Assembly (NCBI RefSeq): GCF_011762155.1 | Contig: NZ_JAASQL010000002.1 | Coordinates: forward strand, 434,001 to 498,000 | Source: Wenyingzhuangia heitensis | Lineage (GTDB): Bacteria > Bacteroidota > Bacteroidia > Flavobacteriales > Flavobacteriaceae | Direction: 5' to 3' | Length of the DNA: 64,000 bases | Shown here: piece after piece, positions 61,151 to 64,000 of the stretch | How positions within the stretch are numbered: position 1 is the first letter of the stretch | Layout: every line of letters starts with the position of its first letter | Translations under genes and position numbers: made by a program | The notes under the pieces: model-generated | Told to the model about the DNA's origin: nothing | The model's input: only the letters and a program-made list of their open reading frames with translations | Database searches by the model: none

Positions 61151-62164
61151 TTATTGGTTGTTTTGAATACGAAACTCGTTAGGAGTATAGTTTTCGTGTT
61201 TTTTAAAAACGGTAGCAAAATATTGGCTTGTAGTAAAGCCACACATATAAGCAATTTCTGACACAGAAAGTTCTTTGTTATCTAACAATAAATGTTTGGA
61301 TTTTTCTATACGTTTGTAGGCTAAATATTGCATAGGAGTAAGGTTGGTAATTTGTTTGCAATGATGTGTGAACCTAGTTAAACCAACTCCTGCAGAGTCT
61401 GCCATAGATTGAATTGTCCAGTTTTCTGATATGTTATTGTCCAATTCTTTTAAAAAGAATTTTACACTTCTAGAACTGTCTGTAAGAGATTCGTTTAAAA
61501 CAATTTTTTCTTCGTTTAAACTATCTAATAATAATAATAGAAGTTGATTGATTAAGATTCTTATTTTAGAGGCATTGTTATTATCAACATCTTCATCAAC
61601 GGCTTTTCCTATTTTATGAAAGCACTCTTTGTAATTGTGATTTGTTTTAATAATAGATTTTTCATTCTGTCTTAACAGAATCGTTAATCGCTCTAAATCT
61701 TGTTGTGTTATGTTGATCCATTCTGGCCAAATCCAAGGTTGATGCGGTCTTCTAACCCCTAAATCTATTATAATCCAATAAAATTTACCCACACCAATTG
61801 TTGGGTTTCCTACTTTATGTGCTTCCCAGGGTCTTGTAATTGTTAAAGTATTAGGCTCTAATACAACTTCTTTGTTTTCTTGAGCATATGGCATTAATCC
61901 TGATTCTAAAAAATGAAACTCTATTCCTTCATTTCTGTGCCAATCTAATCCCCAGTCTTGTGGTGTATTGGCATCCCAATAACCAATACTGTTTAATCCT
62001 AAAGTGTTCTCATCTAACCGATCTCCTGGATAGGAATGTCGAGCCAAAGCTTTAAATTTTACTTTTTTTCGCTCGTGTGCATCTGTTAAAGGCAAACAAG
62101 TGTCTGCATGATATACAATTCCTTCAGCAGCTTGAAATGGTTCAATATTAAAAGAGTCTTTCAT
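61151..62164 (-). CDS. AraC family transcriptional regulator
   Basis: A 337-residue regulator. An N-terminal cupin-like sensor domain (ERKKVKFKALARHSYPGD, EGIEFHFLESG) is followed by a linker and the AraC double helix-turn-helix (WTIQSMADSAGVGLTRFTHH and SVSEIAYMCGFTTSQYFATVFKK). The arrangement next to the MFS-dehydrogenase operon suggests that it senses the imported sugar and controls that operon. The gap to 62342 (177 bp) shows no gene. Confidence 0.9.
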   Translation of the reverse strand: MKDSFNIEPFQAAEGIVYHADTCLPLTDAHERKKVKFKALARHSYPGDRLDENTLGLNSIGYWDANTPQDWGLDWHRNEGIEFHFLESGLMPYAQENKEVVLEPNTLTITRPWEAHKVGNPTIGVGKFYWIIIDLGVRRPHQPWIWPEWINITQQDLERLTILLRQNEKSIIKTNHNYKECFHKIGKAVDEDVDNNNASKIRILINQLLLLLLDSLNEEKIVLNESLTDSSRSVKFFLKELDNNISENWTIQSMADSAGVGLTRFTHHCKQITNLTPMQYLAYKRIEKSKHLLLDNKELSVSEIAYMCGFTTSQYFATVFKKHENYTPNEFRIQNNQ

Positions 62165-62341
62165 AACAGTTGAATTGGTTTTAGAATATTATTTGGTGTT
62201 TGTTATTTTTCAGCGATGAATAATAAACATCAAGTAGTTCTTTTAATAATTTTATAAATTGATTTAAAAATTTTAGCAAATATATAATTCAATCCTTAGT
62301 TTTTTGTGAATAAATAGAGGATTAATGAGTTTTATTTTTTA

Positions 62342-63076
62342 TCATATGGTTTTTAAATAGTAATCTAATCGTTTTTCTAATTCCTGATAATCTGCATAGC
62401 CATTACTTAAAACTCCTTTTTTGTTCTTGTGCTCTATCAACAATGTTGGCATTCCACCCAATTGTTTTTTAACAAAAGAATCAAAATCTGCCATAGCTAA
62501 TCTTTTGTATTTTTCATCTGTAACCTTTTTATTAAAAGTAACGATGTTAAAATTAATTATTGTTAAATATGGTTTGTAAGCTTCAAAATTATTTAAGTCA
62601 ACACCGTCTTTATAAGCAGCTTTTAATAATAATTCTGCAAATTCAACAGATTTTTCTGGTTTGTTTTCTTTTACAATACTTAAAGCAATTGCAGGAGGTA
62701 ATGAGTTTAGTAGAATATCACCTTCTCCAAATATTTTATCTATAAATTTCTTTCCAAAAAGCACCCCTGTAACTTGTTCTACATTTTTGTAGGCACCCTG
62801 TTTAATGTAAGGAGCCACGTTATTAATATAGCCAACTCGTCCTCCGGTAAATAAACCACCGCTAACAACTTCAAAATCTATGTCTTGTGAATGTGCTTCT
62901 TTAAATTGTTTAAAGGCATTGGTAAATCCGTAACACCATCCACATAAAGCATCATAATAATAAGTGATTTTTATTTTAGCAGTTGTTTCTTTTTGTGATT
63001 CTATTAATGTGCTTTGCGAAGATGTTACTTCGCAAACTCCTGTTTCTGTATTGCAATTATAATTGGTTTCTGACAT
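62342..63076 (-). CDS. DsbA family thiol-disulfide protein
   Basis: A 244-residue DsbA-like protein with active site CGWC (about 45-48) in YYYDALCGWCYGF and a later cis-Pro region GGMPTLLIEH. An N-terminal extension holds a CNTETGVC pair. I start at the ATG at 63076; one at 63121 would add 15 residues. No signal peptide is evident, so a cytoplasmic thiol-exchange or FrnE-like role is likely. Confidence 0.82.
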   Translation of the reverse strand: MSETNYNCNTETGVCEVTSSQSTLIESQKETTAKIKITYYYDALCGWCYGFTNAFKQFKEAHSQDIDFEVVSGGLFTGGRVGYINNVAPYIKQGAYKNVEQVTGVLFGKKFIDKIFGEGDILLNSLPPAIALSIVKENKPEKSVEFAELLLKAAYKDGVDLNNFEAYKPYLTIINFNIVTFNKKVTDEKYKRLAMADFDSFVKKQLGGMPTLLIEHKNKKGVLSNGYADYQELEKRLDYYLKTI

Positions 63077-63164
63077 TTTTATTTCTTTAGTATCAAATGT
63101 AGAGAAAAGCTTACAGAACACTATTCTCTATAATGTGATAAAAGGCTTATTTTTAATATAGACC

Positions 63165-63194
63165 TATCTTTGTAAAATAGTCTGTATATATTTG
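63165..63194 (+). promoter_or_regulatory. possible promoter boxes of methyltransferase gene
   Basis: TATCTTTG (63165-63172) and TATATTTG (63187-63194) both match TAnnTTTG upstream of the ATG at 63213. Which one is used cannot be told from sequence. Confidence 0.35.
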
Positions 63195-63212
63195 TTTTTG
63201 ATACGATAAATA

Positions 63213-63887
63213 ATGACTGTAGAAAATAAATCTAAAAAAGTAAAAAAGCCTTGGCCTACTAAAAAAGCTATGGAGCAGGTGTATGAAATGAAATTATGGG
63301 GAGGAAACGAATTTGATTTTTATTCAGGATCAGGTTCACATGATTCTGAAATTGTGATGCCGTATATAGAAACGTTGATTTCTTTTTTTACTTCTTTTAA
63401 AACACCTATTACTGTTTGTGATTTAGGTTGTGGTGATTTTAACGTAGGAAAACAGTTACTTAAATACACCCAAAATTATATTGCTGTAGATATTGTAGAG
63501 AATCTTATAGAGCGTAATAAGCAAAAATTTAAACTCCCAAATTTATCGTTTTATTGTTTAGATATTGCTGTAGACAATCTTCCTGTAGGTGATTGTGTTA
63601 TTTTAAGACAAGTATTGCAACATTTGTCTAACAACGAGGTATTAAATGTGATGAAAAAATTAACGAACTTTAAATATATTGTTTTAACCGAACACTTGCC
63701 TTGTGGAGATTTTATACCCAATAAAGATATAATTTCTGGACAAGGAATTAGGATTAAAAAACAAAGTGGAGTACACTTATTAAGTCCACCTTTTAACTTT
63801 AACATAAAAGAAGAAAAAGAATTACAATCTATCAATTTAAAAAACAATAAAGGAAAAATAGTAACTACTTTGTACCGTGTTTTTTAA
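63213..63887 (+). CDS. class I SAM-dependent methyltransferase
   Basis: A 224-residue protein with a methyltransferase fold: SAM motif I VCDLGCGDFNVGKQLL (about 69-84), VDIVENLIERN as motif II and DCVILRQVLQHLSN as motif IV. The N-terminal part contains a Lys-rich tail. The substrate is not apparent. The stop overlaps the terminal minus-strand partial gene. Confidence 0.85.
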   Translation: MTVENKSKKVKKPWPTKKAMEQVYEMKLWGGNEFDFYSGSGSHDSEIVMPYIETLISFFTSFKTPITVCDLGCGDFNVGKQLLKYTQNYIAVDIVENLIERNKQKFKLPNLSFYCLDIAVDNLPVGDCVILRQVLQHLSNNEVLNVMKKLTNFKYIVLTEHLPCGDFIPNKDIISGQGIRIKKQSGVHLLSPPFNFNIKEEKELQSINLKNNKGKIVTTLYRVF

Positions 63888-64000
63888 GATACCGCTTCTA
63901 AAATACTTAAGTGCTTTTTTAAGACTCCAGAAGGGCTTTGTTTGGTTTCATCAAACACCCGAGTGTCTCCAAACAAAATAAAACTATCTTTAGCTCTAGA
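63884..64000 (-). CDS. 3' end of unidentified protein, truncated by the window
   Basis: A minus-strand open frame enters from the right edge and ends at TAA (63886-63884), giving the last 38 residues, including FILFGDTRVFDETKQ and LKKHLSILEAVS. I do not recognise the family from this tail. It converges on the methyltransferase gene with overlapping stops. Confidence 0.5.
   Translation of the reverse strand, partial: SRAKDSFILFGDTRVFDETKQSPSGVLKKHLSILEAVS

Overview
The window is low-GC DNA from a member of the Bacteroidota, almost certainly a marine Flavobacteriaceae. The grounds are a type IX secretion C-terminal sorting domain on a sulfatase, lipoproteins with acidic residues after the lipobox Cys, many TonB-dependent receptors, imelysin/HmuY/DUF4856 iron-uptake genes, TAnnTTTG promoter -7 boxes and a tRNA gene without encoded CCA. 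I do not assign a species.

Positions 1-14.6 kb form a defence island. It starts with a translationally coupled HNH nuclease/HIT protein pair (235-1628). Next is a split, three-gene Hip toxin-antitoxin locus of HipBST type (1775-3262) behind two mirror-image operators. The rest is one long operon, hsdM-hsdS-[three-gene ABC-3C cassette]-hsdR (3389-14539). In it a probable nuclease/effector, a small middle component and an SMC/Rad50-like ATPase sit between the specificity and restriction genes of a type I restriction system. hsdM and hsdS carry short palindromic repeats read in frame as protein.

Positions about 14.8-25.2 kb look like an integrated mobilizable element. It has an excisionase-like HTH gene, a DUF3987 replication ATPase, a zinc-ribbon/Toprim protein, a MobC-like protein, a HxH relaxase, two exported cargo proteins, an intact IS256-family insertion sequence, a remnant of an older tyrosine recombinase, and a tyrosine integrase coupled to a membrane protein. 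Its intergenic regions are rich in structure: nested inverted repeats at 16723-16864, a hairpin before mobC, a 36-bp palindrome, a long rod-like candidate RNA at 19746-19859, and a 28-bp perfect palindrome before int. The element abuts the intact 3' end of mnmE (25309-26700). A 48-residue Cys/Gly-rich minus-strand gene lies at 14596-14742.

From 26.7 kb on the content is chromosomal. There are two paralogous sulfatases (27005-30835), an aldo/keto reductase, a bifunctional NAD(P)HX repair enzyme and an HMG-CoA lyase. Two iron/haem uptake blocks follow. The first (34663-41396) is DUF4856 lipoprotein, imelysin, HTTM protein, TonB receptor and haem-binding protein. The second (41458-46633) is DUF2271 and DUF6607 proteins divergent from a TonB receptor plus HmuY lipoprotein. 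Then come ttcA, a DsbA/FrnE-like protein, a nitroreductase, modBC without modA, and a MoxR-type ATPase/VWA pair. The right end holds a sugar-catabolism cluster (54046-62164: Gfo/Idh/MocA dehydrogenases, TIM-barrel isomerase, PVC-type cytochrome c lipoprotein, MFS transporter, AraC regulator) interrupted by tRNA-Ser(GGA), then a second DsbA-like protein, a methyltransferase, and the 3' end of an unidentified gene running off the window.
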